Assembly: GCF_003702705.1 (NCBI RefSeq)
Contig: NZ_QZMN01000009.1
Coordinates: 62,001-126,000, forward strand
DNA length: 64,000 bases
Direction of reading: 5' to 3'
DNA from: Ornithinimicrobium cerasi
Lineage (GTDB): Bacteria; Actinomycetota; Actinomycetes; Actinomycetales; Dermatophilaceae
This document shows, piece after piece, positions 16,479 through 26,483 of this stretch. The stretch's first letter is position 1; the number at the start of each line of letters is the position of its first letter. The notes under the pieces were generated by a model. That model searched no databases. It worked only from the letters and a program-made list of their open reading frames with translations, and was not told the DNA's origin. A program made the position numbers and the translations under genes.

Positions 16479-16883
16479 TCAGGTGAACAGGCAGAACGGG
16501 TGGCCGTGCGGGTCGAGCATGACCCGCACGGTCTCCTGCGGCTGGTCCTGCGCGCGCCGGGCGCCGAGCCGGACGGCCCACCGCTCCGCCTCGTCGAGGT
16601 CCTCCACCCACAGGTCCAGGTGCGCCTGCGGCTGCTGCGCCCCGGGTGCGCTCGGCCAGGTCGGCGGCCGGTACACCGGGTCCCACTCCAGGTTGAGCGT
16701 CATCCGCAGCCGGCCCTCGACCGGGCGCAGCTGGGCCCAGCCCGCGTCGGCCGGCTCCCCCTCGCCCGGCCCCTCCTCGGCGCCGACCGCCACCCCCAGC
16801 AGGTCCGCGTAGAACCTCGCCAGCTCGCGCGGCCGGTCCGTGCTCACCGACACCGACGTCGCCTCGATCCGTGGTCGTTCCAT
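16479..16883 (-). CDS. VOC (glyoxalase/bleomycin-resistance fold) family protein
   Basis: 134 residues containing the two beta-alpha-beta-beta-beta modules of the vicinal oxygen chelate fold. VSTDRPRELARFYADLLGV is the first module, and AHLDLWVEDLDEAERWAVRLGA with VRVMLDPHGHPFCLF the second. The closing D-P-x-G-x-P-F-C-L is typical of actinobacterial VOC proteins of unassigned substrate. ATG 16883 lies 50 bp after the nuoC stop on the same strand, so it may be co-transcribed with nuoABC. It is unrelated to complex I by sequence. Confidence 0.85.
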   Translation of the reverse strand: MERPRIEATSVSVSTDRPRELARFYADLLGVAVGAEEGPGEGEPADAGWAQLRPVEGRLRMTLNLEWDPVYRPPTWPSAPGAQQPQAHLDLWVEDLDEAERWAVRLGARRAQDQPQETVRVMLDPHGHPFCLFT

Positions 16884-16933
16884 GACCCGACGGTATGCCG
16901 CAGGACGCCCCGCGCGCCTGCCCCGGGGAGGGG

Positions 16934-17503
16934 TCAGTCGCCGCGGGGTCCCCACGCGGCGTCCGGGACACCGGGCGGCAGCAGGCGCCGGCGTGAGGGG
17001 GCACGCCTGGTGGCCGACCCCTCCCCCTCGCCGGGCTCCTTCGCACCGGGCCACGGCTTGGACGCCCGGGCGGCGAGGACGAAGTCCTTGCGCAGCGGAC
17101 GCCCCTCGAACCCCTCGGGGAGCAGCAGCGGTCGCAGCCCCAGGCCGGTGCCGTCCTCGAACCCCGTGAAGCCGACCCCGAACATCTCGTGCGCCTCGCG
17201 CTCGTGCCAGCCGGCGCCGGCGAACACCGGCGTCACCGAGGCCACCTCGCCGCCGTCGGGGACGCGCGTCACCAGGAGGACCCGGCGCAGGCCGCCGCCG
17301 CGCGAGGCCCGGCTCACGTCGATCAGGTGGCAGACGACGTCGAGCCCCGGGCCGGGTGCACCCTCCTGGGTGGCGGTGCGGTCGGTCTCGTCGACGGCGG
17401 CCAGCCAGTCGAAGAAGGCGTAGCCCTCGTCGCGGGCCGCGCGGACGGCGTCGGACCACTCCCCCGGCGCGACCCGTCGCTCCTCCACCCTGACCTCGCT
17501 CAT
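16934..17503 (-). CDS. nuoC: NADH-quinone oxidoreductase subunit C, partial cluster
   Basis: A 189-residue 30-kDa-type peripheral-arm subunit. The family signature appears as [18 protein letters not shown] followed by [21 protein letters not shown]. The N-terminal part ([27 protein letters not shown]) fits NuoC. The C-terminus carries a basic tail with [12 protein letters not shown]. NuoC normally docks on NuoD, yet no nuoD follows. The next gene on this strand is a VOC protein and then opposing genes. ATG 17503 is separated from nuoB by 108 bp with a long inverted repeat. Confidence 0.9.
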   Translation of the reverse strand: MSEVRVEERRVAPGEWSDAVRAARDEGYAFFDWLAAVDETDRTATQEGAPGPGLDVVCHLIDVSRASRGGGLRRVLLVTRVPDGGEVASVTPVFAGAGWHEREAHEMFGVGFTGFEDGTGLGLRPLLLPEGFEGRPLRKDFVLAARASKPWPGAKEPGEGEGSATRRAPSRRRLLPPGVPDAAWGPRGD

Positions 17504-17527
17504 CGCGTCAGACTACGGCGCCCCGGC

Positions 17528-17598
17528 CACTCACAGGCGTGAAGGTGGACCAGCCGCCGGATGCATGCCCCGGCAGGAAGGACGACGGCCTGTGAGTG
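17528..17598. repeat. 11-bp perfect inverted repeat with 49-nt loop between nuoB and nuoC
   Basis: CACTCACAGGC (17528-17538) and GCCTGTGAGTG (17588-17598) are exact reverse complements in the 108-bp gap between nuoB and nuoC of the partial set. Elsewhere in the set neighbours overlap, so this gap is unusual. It could be an attenuator, a processing site or the trace of a lost gene. No T tract follows. Confidence 0.7.
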
Positions 17599-17611
17599 CG
17601 GTGGGGGGACC

Positions 17612-18229
17612 TCAGGCGGAGGGCGGCCGGACCAGGTCGCGGGTGACCTCGCCCGCGGAGACCGGCCGATCGGCATACCTCGAGCCGGACCGCGCCCGCG
17701 CCCGCCCCGGCACCTCGGCGGCGATCTGCTGCTGCAGCTGCACGATGCCGGCGAGCAGCGCCTCGGGTCGCGGGGGGCAGCCGGGGACGTAGACGTCCAC
17801 CGGGATGAGCTGGTCGACGCCCTTGGTGACCGAGTAGGAGTCCCAGTAGGGCCCCCCGGAGTTGGAGCAGGCGCCGAAGGAGATGACGTACTTCGGCTCG
17901 GGCATCTGGTCGTAGAGCCGACGGATGGCCGGCGCCATCTTGTCGGTCACCGTGCCGGAGACGACCATGAGGTCGGCCTGCCGGGGGCCGGGGGCGAACG
18001 GGATGACGCCGAGACGGATGAAGTCGTGGCGGGCCGTCGAGGCGCTGATGAACTCGATCGCGCAGCAGGCCAGCCCGAAGTTGAAGACCCACAACGAGTA
18101 CTTGCGACCCCAGTTGAGGACGACCTGGATCGCGCGGGGCGCCCGCTCCACCGGCGCACCGACCCGCGGGGTCGGCAGGGCCGTCGCGGTATGCCGCGTC
18201 ACCTCACCGTCGCCGGTGCTCACCCTCAC
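17612..18229 (-). CDS. nuoB: NADH-quinone oxidoreductase subunit B, partial cluster
   Basis: A 205-residue subunit holding the terminal N2 4Fe-4S cluster. All four ligands are present: C55/C56 ([10 protein letters not shown]), C121 ([11 protein letters not shown]) and C151 (VPGCPPRPE). [20 protein letters not shown] and the [10 protein letters not shown] block are standard. An N-terminal extension of about 30 residues and a basic C-terminal tail differ from the copy at 54104. GTG 18229 is chosen because it forms the GTGA overlap with nuoA seen throughout the set. A second GTG at 18223 is possible. Confidence 0.92.
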   Translation of the reverse strand: MRVSTGDGEVTRHTATALPTPRVGAPVERAPRAIQVVLNWGRKYSLWVFNFGLACCAIEFISASTARHDFIRLGVIPFAPGPRQADLMVVSGTVTDKMAPAIRRLYDQMPEPKYVISFGACSNSGGPYWDSYSVTKGVDQLIPVDVYVPGCPPRPEALLAGIVQLQQQIAAEVPGRARARSGSRYADRPVSAGEVTRDLVRPPSA

Positions 18230-18582
18230 CACCACCTCAGCAGGCCGCGGCGCCACACGTGCAGCAGCGCGACGACGAGCACACCGATGAAGATCGCCAT
18301 CTCCACCAGGCTCGCGGCCCCGAGGTCGCTGCGGATGACCAGCGCCCAGGGGAAGAGGTAGACGGCGTCCACGGCGAAGATGACGTAGAGGAGGGTGTAG
18401 ACGAGGTAGCGGACGCTGCCCTGCTCCCACCCGGCGCCGACCGGGTCGACGCCCGACTCGTAGGTCGTCAGCTTGGCCGTCGTGGGGTCGGCGGGCGCGA
18501 GCAGGCGCCGGGCGCCCATGGCGGAGGCCACGAGGGCGATCCCGGCCAGGACGACAGCGGCGACAACGAGGTACTCACGCAT
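18226..18582 (-). CDS. nuoA: NADH-quinone oxidoreductase subunit A, partial cluster
   Basis: A 118-residue three-helix subunit. [20 protein letters not shown] replaces the usual Y-E-C-G, so the loop Cys that marks the quinone pocket in most NuoA proteins is Ser here. [23 protein letters not shown] is the conserved second helix with its acidic residue. ATG 18582 lies 7 nt after TAGGGT, which suggests a leaderless mRNA. It is divergent from the P450 gene and heads the nuoA-B-C(-VOC) transcript. Confidence 0.9.
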   Translation of the reverse strand: MREYLVVAAVVLAGIALVASAMGARRLLAPADPTTAKLTTYESGVDPVGAGWEQGSVRYLVYTLLYVIFAVDAVYLFPWALVIRSDLGAASLVEMAIFIGVLVVALLHVWRRGLLRWW

Positions 18583-18651
18583 CCCGGCCACCCTAGCCCG
18601 GTGCGGTGCCCCGGGGGTCCAGCCGCGGCCGGGCCCTCCTAGCATCGGCGC

Positions 18652-19869
18652 ATGAGCCGGTTCCTCGACCTCGCCGACCCGAGCTTCGACGTCACGGGCG
18701 AGGAGGTCCTGGCCGCCCGCGCCGAGTCGTCCTGGGCGCGCACGAGCTACGGGTATGCCGTGCTGCGGCACGCCGAGGTCACCGCGCTGCTCAAGGACCG
18801 CCGCTTCCGGCAGGGCAACGCCCGCTGGCCCGCGCAGAACGGCATCTCCTCCGGCCTGTTCAGCGACTGGTGGCACACGGTGCTCCTCTCCCTCGAGGGT
18901 GAGGACCATCTGCGGCTGCGTCGGCTGCTCAACCCGGCGTTCAAGCAGGGCGCGGTCACGCCGATGGTCCCCGGCTTCACCGAGCTCGCGCACGAGCTGG
19001 TCGACGGCTTCAGCGAGCGCGGGTCGGTCGAGCTCATCAGCGAGTTCGCCGAGCCCTACGCCTCGCGCATCCTCTGCCGGCTCATCGGGCTGCCGGAGGG
19101 CGAGTGGGCCCAGGTCGCGCACTGGGCCGACGACCTGGGCAAGTGCTTCGGCGTGCGGATCCGCGAGGACCTGCCCCGCATCGAGGCCGCGCTGGAGGGT
19201 CTCTACGGCTACTGCGACGCGGTCGTGCGCGACCGCACCGACGCCCCGCGGGACGACCTCGTCTCCGAGCTGGTCGCGCACCAGCGGGAGGGACGGCTCT
19301 CCGCCGAGGAGCTGTCGGTCTCCCTGGTCTTCCTCGTCTTCGCCGGGATGGAGACGACCCGCAACCAGCTGGGCCTGGCCCTGCAGACGCTCCTGGCCCA
19401 CCCCGAGCAGTGGCGCCTCCTCGGGCAGCGCCCGGACCTGGGCCGCAACGCCGTCGAGGAGGTGATGCGGGTCAACCCCACCGTCACCTGGATCACCCGC
19501 GAGGCGCTGGAGGAGGTCGACCTGGGGAACGGTCTCGTGGTGCAGGAGGGGGACATCGTGCAGGTGCTCTCGCACAGTGCGGGGACCGACCCCCGCGCCC
19601 AGCCGGACGTGTCCTTCGACATCACCGTCGAGCACCCGATGCACATGGGCTTCGGCGGCGGCGTCCACCACTGCCTCGGGCACTGGGTCGCCCGGACGGA
19701 CATGGCGGTGGCGCTGCCGGTGCTCGCCGCCCGGATGCCCGACGCCCGCGCCGACGGTCCCGGCCAGTGGCTGCCGATGTCGGGCAACACCGGTGCGGTC
19801 CGCTACCCGATCGCCTTCGCGCCGACGCCGCGCCGGTCCGTCCGTCCCGACCCGCCGGTCGGGGGGTGA
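18652..19869 (+). CDS. Cytochrome P450
   Basis: A 405-residue soluble bacterial P450 monooxygenase. The heme ligand is Cys341 in FGGGVHHCLGHWVAR. The oxygen-activating helix I reads VFAGMETTRNQ (residues 229-239), the ExxR motif is EEVMR, and the C-helix is EGEDHLRLRRLLNPAFK. Glu replaces the usual acid Asp of helix I, which is common in actinobacterial P450s. The substrate is unknown. No ferredoxin gene is next to it. ATG 18652 lies six bases after TAGCAT, so the mRNA is probably leaderless. The final residues RSVRPDPPVGG come from a tandem-duplicated hairpin segment. Confidence 0.94.
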   Translation: MSRFLDLADPSFDVTGEEVLAARAESSWARTSYGYAVLRHAEVTALLKDRRFRQGNARWPAQNGISSGLFSDWWHTVLLSLEGEDHLRLRRLLNPAFKQGAVTPMVPGFTELAHELVDGFSERGSVELISEFAEPYASRILCRLIGLPEGEWAQVAHWADDLGKCFGVRIREDLPRIEAALEGLYGYCDAVVRDRTDAPRDDLVSELVAHQREGRLSAEELSVSLVFLVFAGMETTRNQLGLALQTLLAHPEQWRLLGQRPDLGRNAVEEVMRVNPTVTWITREALEEVDLGNGLVVQEGDIVQVLSHSAGTDPRAQPDVSFDITVEHPMHMGFGGGVHHCLGHWVARTDMAVALPVLAARMPDARADGPGQWLPMSGNTGAVRYPIAFAPTPRRSVRPDPPVGG

Positions 19870-19902
19870 GGGTCCGTCCGTCCCGACCCTCCGGTCAGGG
19901 GG
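19835..19902. repeat. Tandem duplicated hairpin unit at the convergent P450/amidohydrolase end
   Basis: A 32-base unit (19835-19866) recurs at 19871-19902 with two base changes, period 36. Copy 1 encodes the P450 C-terminus and folds a 7-bp stem CCCGACC/GGTCGGG with a 4-base loop. Copy 2 keeps the fold with one mismatch and overlaps the end of the opposing gene. It probably serves as a bidirectional terminator. Confidence 0.75.
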
Positions 19903-20803
19903 ACACGGGCAGCCCGAGCAGCCGCCTCCCGTTGTGCCACAGCACGTCCCGCAGCCACTCCTCGCCCAGTCCCCACCGGTGCAGCGCCTCCAGCTGGTGG
20001 GCGTAGGGGTAGGGGATGTTCGGGAAGTCCGACCCCAGCACCACCTTGGGCCGCAGCTCGGCGAGCCGGCCCAGGAACCGCGCCGGCACCGGCGCCAGCC
20101 GCTCCATGAAGTCGGTCCCCACCATGGTCGTGTCCAGGTGCACCCGCTCGTGCGCCTCGGCGAGGTCGGCGAAGGCGTCGTAGTCCGGCATCCCCAGGTG
20201 CGCCACGACCAGGGTCAGGTCCGGGTGGCCGGCGAGCAGCCGCACCACCCCCTCCGGCCCGCTGAACCGGCCCTCCCGCGGTCCGTGACCCGCGTGCATC
20301 ACCACCGGCACCCGGGCCCGGGCGAGCAGCTCCCACGCCTCGTCGAGCCGGTCGTCGTCGGGCGCCATGTCGCTGACCACGAGGTGCGCCTTGACCAGCT
20401 GCACGCCCGCGCGGACCGCCTCCTCGACATACCCCGTGACGCCCTCCTCGGGGAACAGGGTCGCGCACCGCAGGACCTGCGGGTGCGTGTCGGCGAGCTC
20501 GCCGCACCACGCGTTCAGCGCCGCCGCCATGCCCGGCTTGTGGGCGTAGGTGAGGGCGGGGACGTCACGGACGCCCAGCTCGGCCAGGATCCGCAGCCGC
20601 TCCTCGGCGCCGGTGCGGTAGTGGATCGGCCACGCGACGCCGTAGTGCCGCTCGCCCTCGTCGAAGTAGGCCCAGATCCGCTCCGTCAGCCGGTCCGGGT
20701 GGAAGTGGACGTGGACGTCGGCGAGGCCTTGGAGCCCGAGCGCCGCCAGGTAGGCGGGCACCTCGGCGTCCGAGCGGGGTGCGCGCAGGGCGGTCCCGCT
20801 CAC
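19895..20803 (-). CDS. Amidohydrolase family metal-dependent hydrolase (TIM barrel)
   Basis: 302 residues of the amidohydrolase-2 superfamily. The metal site HxH is in LADVHVHFHPD, the mid-barrel ligand Lys/His pair in VQLVKAHLVVSD and VVMHAGHGPREG, and the final Asp in VVLGSDFPNIPYPYAHQLEAL. An FDEGERHYGV insert follows strand 1. Family members are hydrolases or decarboxylases, and the substrate cannot be read from the sequence. GTG 20803 overlaps the stop of the kinase-like gene (GTGA), so it belongs to an operon LMW phosphatase - kinase - amidohydrolase. Confidence 0.85.
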   Translation of the reverse strand: MSGTALRAPRSDAEVPAYLAALGLQGLADVHVHFHPDRLTERIWAYFDEGERHYGVAWPIHYRTGAEERLRILAELGVRDVPALTYAHKPGMAAALNAWCGELADTHPQVLRCATLFPEEGVTGYVEEAVRAGVQLVKAHLVVSDMAPDDDRLDEAWELLARARVPVVMHAGHGPREGRFSGPEGVVRLLAGHPDLTLVVAHLGMPDYDAFADLAEAHERVHLDTTMVGTDFMERLAPVPARFLGRLAELRPKVVLGSDFPNIPYPYAHQLEALHRWGLGEEWLRDVLWHNGRRLLGLPVSP

Positions 20804-21582
20804 CGGACCGCCGCCCGCAGCGCGTCGCCGGCCTGCACGCCGTAGCCGCCGCCGAAGAGGAGCGCATGGAGGAGCAACGGCACCGTCTGGTAGACCGCCA
20901 CCCGCGCCTGCCAGCCAGGTGCCAGCGGCGCCGCCTCGACGTAGGCGGCGAAGGCCCGGCCGCCGAACCCCCCGAACAGCTGCATCATCGCCAGGTCCAC
21001 CTCCCGGTGGCCGTGCTGGGCGCAGGGGTCGATCAGCCAGCTCGCGCCCGCGCGGTCGACGAGGCGGTTCCCGCCCCACAGGTCGCCGTGGACCAGGGTG
21101 GGCGGCTCCACGGGCCCGAGCCGTTCCGGGGTCACCTCCTCGGCCAGGACCGCGGTGGCCGCGTCCAGCCGTCCCGCCTCCACGGCGCGCCGGGCGAGCG
21201 GCAGGAGGCGCCGCTCCACCCAGGACTCGTGCCAGGTGGCGGTCGGGGTGAGGTCCACCGGACAGGCCCCGAGGTATGCCGTCGGCTCGCCGTCGTGGGC
21301 GCCGTAGCGTTCCCCGGTGGTCGCGTGGAGGCGCGCGAGGTCCCGGCCGAAGGCCTCCTCCGAGGCGGTGGTGCGCCCCGGCCCCTCCTCCACCCACGCC
21401 ACCGTGATCGAGTCGTCCCCCACCCGCAGGACCTCGGGCACCCGCGCCCCGGCCGCAGCCAGCGCCCGCAGCCCCGCCGCCTCCCGCTCGAAGAAGAGGG
21501 GCGGCGCGTCGTCCAGGGACTTGGTCAGCGCCGCCCGTCCGTCCGGCGTGGTCGTGCGGGAGGTCGCGCCGGTCCCGGTCAC
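20800..21582 (-). CDS. Fructosamine kinase family protein
   Basis: A 260-residue aminoglycoside-phosphotransferase-fold enzyme matching fructosamine-3-kinase-like proteins. The catalytic loop is PPTLVHGDLWGGNRLVDRAG and the metal motif LIDPCAQHGHREVDLAMM. An N-terminal FFEREAAGLRALA and RVPEVLRV form the nucleotide lobe. Such enzymes repair early glycation products by phosphorylating the sugar on lysine. The family's partner in other bacteria is often a low-molecular-weight phosphatase, which is present immediately upstream here. GTG 21582 starts two bases after that gene's stop. Confidence 0.88.
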   Translation of the reverse strand: MTGTGATSRTTTPDGRAALTKSLDDAPPLFFEREAAGLRALAAAGARVPEVLRVGDDSITVAWVEEGPGRTTASEEAFGRDLARLHATTGERYGAHDGEPTAYLGACPVDLTPTATWHESWVERRLLPLARRAVEAGRLDAATAVLAEEVTPERLGPVEPPTLVHGDLWGGNRLVDRAGASWLIDPCAQHGHREVDLAMMQLFGGFGGRAFAAYVEAAPLAPGWQARVAVYQTVPLLLHALLFGGGYGVQAGDALRAAVR

Positions 21583-21584
21583 GG

Positions 21585-22091
21585 TCAGGGCCGGGTCCGC
21601 GCGGCGGCGACGACCTCTGCGACCGACCCGTCCTGGATCGCCCGGACGAGCCCCTGGACGGCGTCCTCGATCTGGTCGTACATCCGCGCGTAGGCCTCGC
21701 GGGGCAGCCCCCAGGGGTCGGGGACGTCCAGGACCCCGCCGTCGGTCCCGCTCGCGAAGGCTCCCAGCCGGACCACCTTGGCCGCGTCCTCGGGCGTGCG
21801 CGCGAGCGCCAGCAGGTCGGCCTCGTTGGCCGAGTCCATGGCCAGCACGAGGTCTGCCTCGTCGAAGTGGTCCGCGACGAACTGCGCCCCCACGCTGCCG
21901 AAGGCGTAGCCCCGACCCTCCCCCTCGGCGACCGAGTGGTGGTGCGGCCGGCTGCCCACGTGGTAGTCGGCGGTCCCGGCCGAGGTGACGGTGACGTCGG
22001 AGAGCCCGGCCTCCTCGAGCTCCCGGACCAGCACGGCCTCGGCCGCGGGGGAACGACAGATGTTGCCCAGGCAGACGGTCATGATGTGCAT
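21585..22091 (-). CDS. Low-molecular-weight protein-tyrosine phosphatase
   Basis: A 168-residue phosphatase with the P-loop CLGNICRS (Cys7 to Ser14) and the general acid in VPDPWG (Asp125). Length is normal. It may dephosphorylate protein tyrosines, or act with the adjacent fructosamine-kinase-like protein in protein deglycation; the latter is inferred from gene order. ATG 22091 gives MHIMTVCLGN. ATG 22082 is a shorter alternative. The DPYGG-type tail of other members is DPWGLPREAYARMYDQ here. Confidence 0.92.
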   Translation of the reverse strand: MHIMTVCLGNICRSPAAEAVLVRELEEAGLSDVTVTSAGTADYHVGSRPHHHSVAEGEGRGYAFGSVGAQFVADHFDEADLVLAMDSANEADLLALARTPEDAAKVVRLGAFASGTDGGVLDVPDPWGLPREAYARMYDQIEDAVQGLVRAIQDGSVAEVVAAARTRP

Positions 22092-22100
22092 GGTCCGCAG

Positions 22101-23006
22101 TCAAGCAGACAGCCCCTCCTCGGCCCGGGTCTGCCCCACGGCGTGCTCGAGGAACACCCGGGCGGAGGGCAGCATCCGCTGTTCGGTGGACCAGGCGATG
22201 CCCACGTCGCGGTAGGCGTCGCCGCCCTCCAGCGGGAGCAGGTGCAGCCCCTCGTGGGTGGGGACCCAGGCGTCGGGCACCGGCAGGACGGCCACCCCGA
22301 GGCCGGCGGCCACGAAGGCGCGGGCGGTCGGCAGGTCCTGGGAGGCCAGGGTGACCTCCGGCGCGAACCCCGCCTGCCGGCACAGCCCGAGGGTCACCTC
22401 CCACAGGTGCGACAGGGGGTGCGTGGCGACGAAGGCCTCCTGCGCCGCCTCCGCGAGGTCGACCCGCTCCCGGTGGGCCCACGGGTGGTCCGGGCCGACC
22501 GCCAGCATCAGGGACTCACGCACGAGCACCTGCCAGCGGACGCTGGCGTCCGGCGGCGGCCGGGTGGTCAGCTCCAGCTCCACGCCGGACCGCCCGCCGA
22601 CGGCCGGCGTCAGCTCGTCGAGGTGCTTGGAGGTCAGGACCACGTCCACGCCGGGGTGGGCCTTGCGGAAGCCGCTCACCAGGCCGGGCACCAACCAGGT
22701 TCCGAGCGAGGGCTGGAAGGCCAGGCTGACCGTGCCGGACTCCGGGTCCAGGAGCTGATGGACCGCCGCCAGACCGTCGTCGAGCTCGTGGAGCGCGCCG
22801 TCGACGTGCCGCTTGAAGTCGAGCCCCGCCCTCGTCATCCGCAGCGTCCGGCCGGACCTGCGCAGCAGCGGCGTGCCCACCTCCACGTCCAGGCGGGCCA
22901 GCGCCCGGGAGATACCGGACTGGCTGACGCTCTCCAGGTCGCTGAGCTCGGTCAGGGTGACCCCGTCGGCCACCTGCTGGAACCACCTGAGGTCGCGCAC
23001 GTCCAT
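22101..23006 (-). CDS. LysR family transcriptional regulator
   Basis: 301 residues: winged helix-turn-helix in 1-60 (MDVRDLRWFQQVADGVTLTE, SVSQSGISRALARLDVEVGT) and a periplasmic-binding-like effector domain (about 90-295, LAFQPSLGTWLVPGLVSGF and VAAGLGVAVLPVPDA). The ligand is unknown. ATG 23006 follows a perfect inverted repeat fitting the LysR T-N11-A form. Divergent transcription towards the small ORF and korAB makes those its first candidate targets. It ends nine bases before the phosphatase start on the same strand. Confidence 0.93.
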   Translation of the reverse strand: MDVRDLRWFQQVADGVTLTELSDLESVSQSGISRALARLDVEVGTPLLRRSGRTLRMTRAGLDFKRHVDGALHELDDGLAAVHQLLDPESGTVSLAFQPSLGTWLVPGLVSGFRKAHPGVDVVLTSKHLDELTPAVGGRSGVELELTTRPPPDASVRWQVLVRESLMLAVGPDHPWAHRERVDLAEAAQEAFVATHPLSHLWEVTLGLCRQAGFAPEVTLASQDLPTARAFVAAGLGVAVLPVPDAWVPTHEGLHLLPLEGGDAYRDVGIAWSTEQRMLPSARVFLEHAVGQTRAEEGLSA

Positions 23007-23008
23007 GT

Positions 23009-23031
23009 ACCTATGCTGCCACAACATAGGT
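23009..23031. promoter_or_regulatory. LysR-type operator palindrome
   Basis: ACCTATG (23009-23015) and CATAGGT (23025-23031) are exact inverted arms around nine bases, three bases from the lysR start codon. This is the recognition-site class used for LysR autorepression and divergent activation. In an otherwise GC-rich window the region is conspicuously AT-rich. Confidence 0.7.
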
Positions 23032-23085
23032 GATATGTCATCTGTACATTGGACGCATACGTCCTGCTCAGGGACACTAGACACT

Positions 23086-23295
23086 ATGACGCAGACGACC
23101 AACGACACCCAGACCATCACGATCGACGACCTGACCCGCGGGCTGACCCCGGTCATCCTGGGCGGCCCGTCCACCCGTCGCGACGCGAGCCACCGCACCC
23201 GTCGGCCGCTCCTGCGCCGCCCCTCCAGCCGCGTCGCGCGTGGCGCGGCCAGGTCCCTCCCGTCCGACCAGAACCGTCCCAGCGCCCTGCGGTGA
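23086..23295 (+). CDS. Small basic hypothetical protein, doubtful
   Basis: A possible 69-residue protein starting MTQTTNDTQTITIDDLTRG, with a polar N-terminus and an Arg/Pro/Ser-rich C-terminus (RRPLLRRPSSRVARG). It has no recognisable domain. AGGGA lies 11 bases before the ATG, which is weak. It stands alone in the otherwise empty 358 bp between lysR (start 23006) and korA (start 23365). The N-terminal third looks protein-like while the tail could be chance. If real it would be the nearest divergent target of the LysR protein. Confidence 0.35.
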   Translation: MTQTTNDTQTITIDDLTRGLTPVILGGPSTRRDASHRTRRPLLRRPSSRVARGAARSLPSDQNRPSALR

Positions 23296-23364
23296 CCGGG
23301 CGTCGGCCGCTGCCGACAGGCGGGTCGCTCAGGTTCGGATCTCGACCTACGGAGGCGTAGGCTG

Positions 23365-25265
<1,901 letters not shown>

Positions 25266-25269
<4 letters not shown>

Positions 25270-26483
25270 CGACACGCGCCGGCGCCGCGCCCGCGCCCCC
25301 CCGCAGCGGGCTGGCCGGGGTGCCCACGGCCCCCGTCGACGTCACGCTCACCAAGAAGGAGTTCACCTCCGACCAGGAGGTGCGCTGGTGCCCCGGGTGC
25401 GGCGACTACGCCGTGCTCGCCGCGGTCCAGGGGTTCCTGCCCGAGCTGGGCCTGCGCCGCGAGAACATCGTCTTCGTCTCCGGGATCGGCTGCTCGAGCC
25501 GCTTCCCCTACTACCTCGACACCTACGGGATGCACTCGATCCACGGCCGGGCACCTGCCATCGCGACCGGTCTGGCGACGGCGCGGGAGGACCTGTCGGT
25601 GTGGGTCGTCACCGGTGACGGCGACGCGCTGTCCATCGGCGGCAACCACCTCATCCACGCGATGCGACGCAACGTCAACCTGACGATCCTGCTCTTCAAC
25701 AACAAGATCTACGGTCTGACCAAGGGGCAGTACTCCCCCACCTCCGACGTGGGCGCGGTGACCAAGTCGACACCGGCCGGCTCCGTCGACCACCCGTTCA
25801 ACCCGGTGTCGCTGGCCATCGGCGCCGAGGCGACCTTCGTCGCCCGGACCATGGACTCCGACCGAGCCCACCTGACCGAGGTCCTCCGCGCTGCCGCCGC
25901 CCACCGGGGCACCGCCCTGGTGGAGATCTACCAGAACTGCCCGATCTTCAACGACGGCGCCTTCCAGCTGCTCAAGGACAAGGACCAGGCCGAGGCCCGG
26001 ATCGCGCACCTGCGGGCCGGCGAGCCGGTCCGGGTGGGTTCCGGCGAGCTCGCGCAGGTCGTGGTGCGTGAGCGTTCCGGCCGGCTCGGCGTCGTCCCCG
26101 AGCACGAGGTGACCAGGTCCCAGCAGGTGCTCGTGCACGACCCGCACGACCCGGACCCCAGCGCCGCGTTCGCGCTGTCGCGCCTGGACGACCCGTCGAT
26201 GCAGCACATGCCCATGGGGATCTTCCGCCAGGTCGACCGGCCGACCTACGACGACGCCGTGCGGGCCCAGGTCGACGCCGCCGTGACCTCGGCCGGGACC
26301 GTGGTGTCGCTGGACACCCTGCTGCGCGGGCGCGACACGTGGACCGTCGACGGCACCCGACCCGGCGAGGTGGAGCAGACCCTCGAGGGCGAGGTGACCG
26401 ACGGCCCGATCGCCGCCGCCGGTGACGCGCTCGTCGAGGAGGCCGACGAGGTCGCCGGGGCCGACGGCCCCAGGACGGAGTGA
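25266..26483 (+). CDS. korB: 2-oxoacid (2-oxoglutarate):ferredoxin oxidoreductase, beta subunit
   Basis: 405 residues holding the thiamine diphosphate and one 4Fe-4S cluster. Cysteines lie in RWCPGCGDYAV (42, 45), GIGCSSRFPYY (76) and IYQNCPIFND. The TPP motif is VTGDGDALSIGGNHLIHA with LLFNNKIYGLTKGQYSPTS. The C-terminal 90 residues (VVSLDTLLRGRDTW onward) form an acidic tail longer than in most KorB proteins. It starts inside the korA stop and runs into rarD by GTGA. Reduced ferredoxin made here could feed the incomplete complex I (inference). Confidence 0.95.

Noticed and set aside
15005-17503. A hidden nuoD between nuoC and nuoH of the partial set
   Set aside because: All frames were read in this stretch. 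It is filled by RHH, DUF4097 and VOC genes, with none of the NuoD motifs.
22813-23295. A 160-codon frame through the lysR gene into the intergenic region
   Set aside because: Most of it is antisense to the LysR DNA-binding domain. Only the last 69 codons lie in free space and are listed as doubtful.
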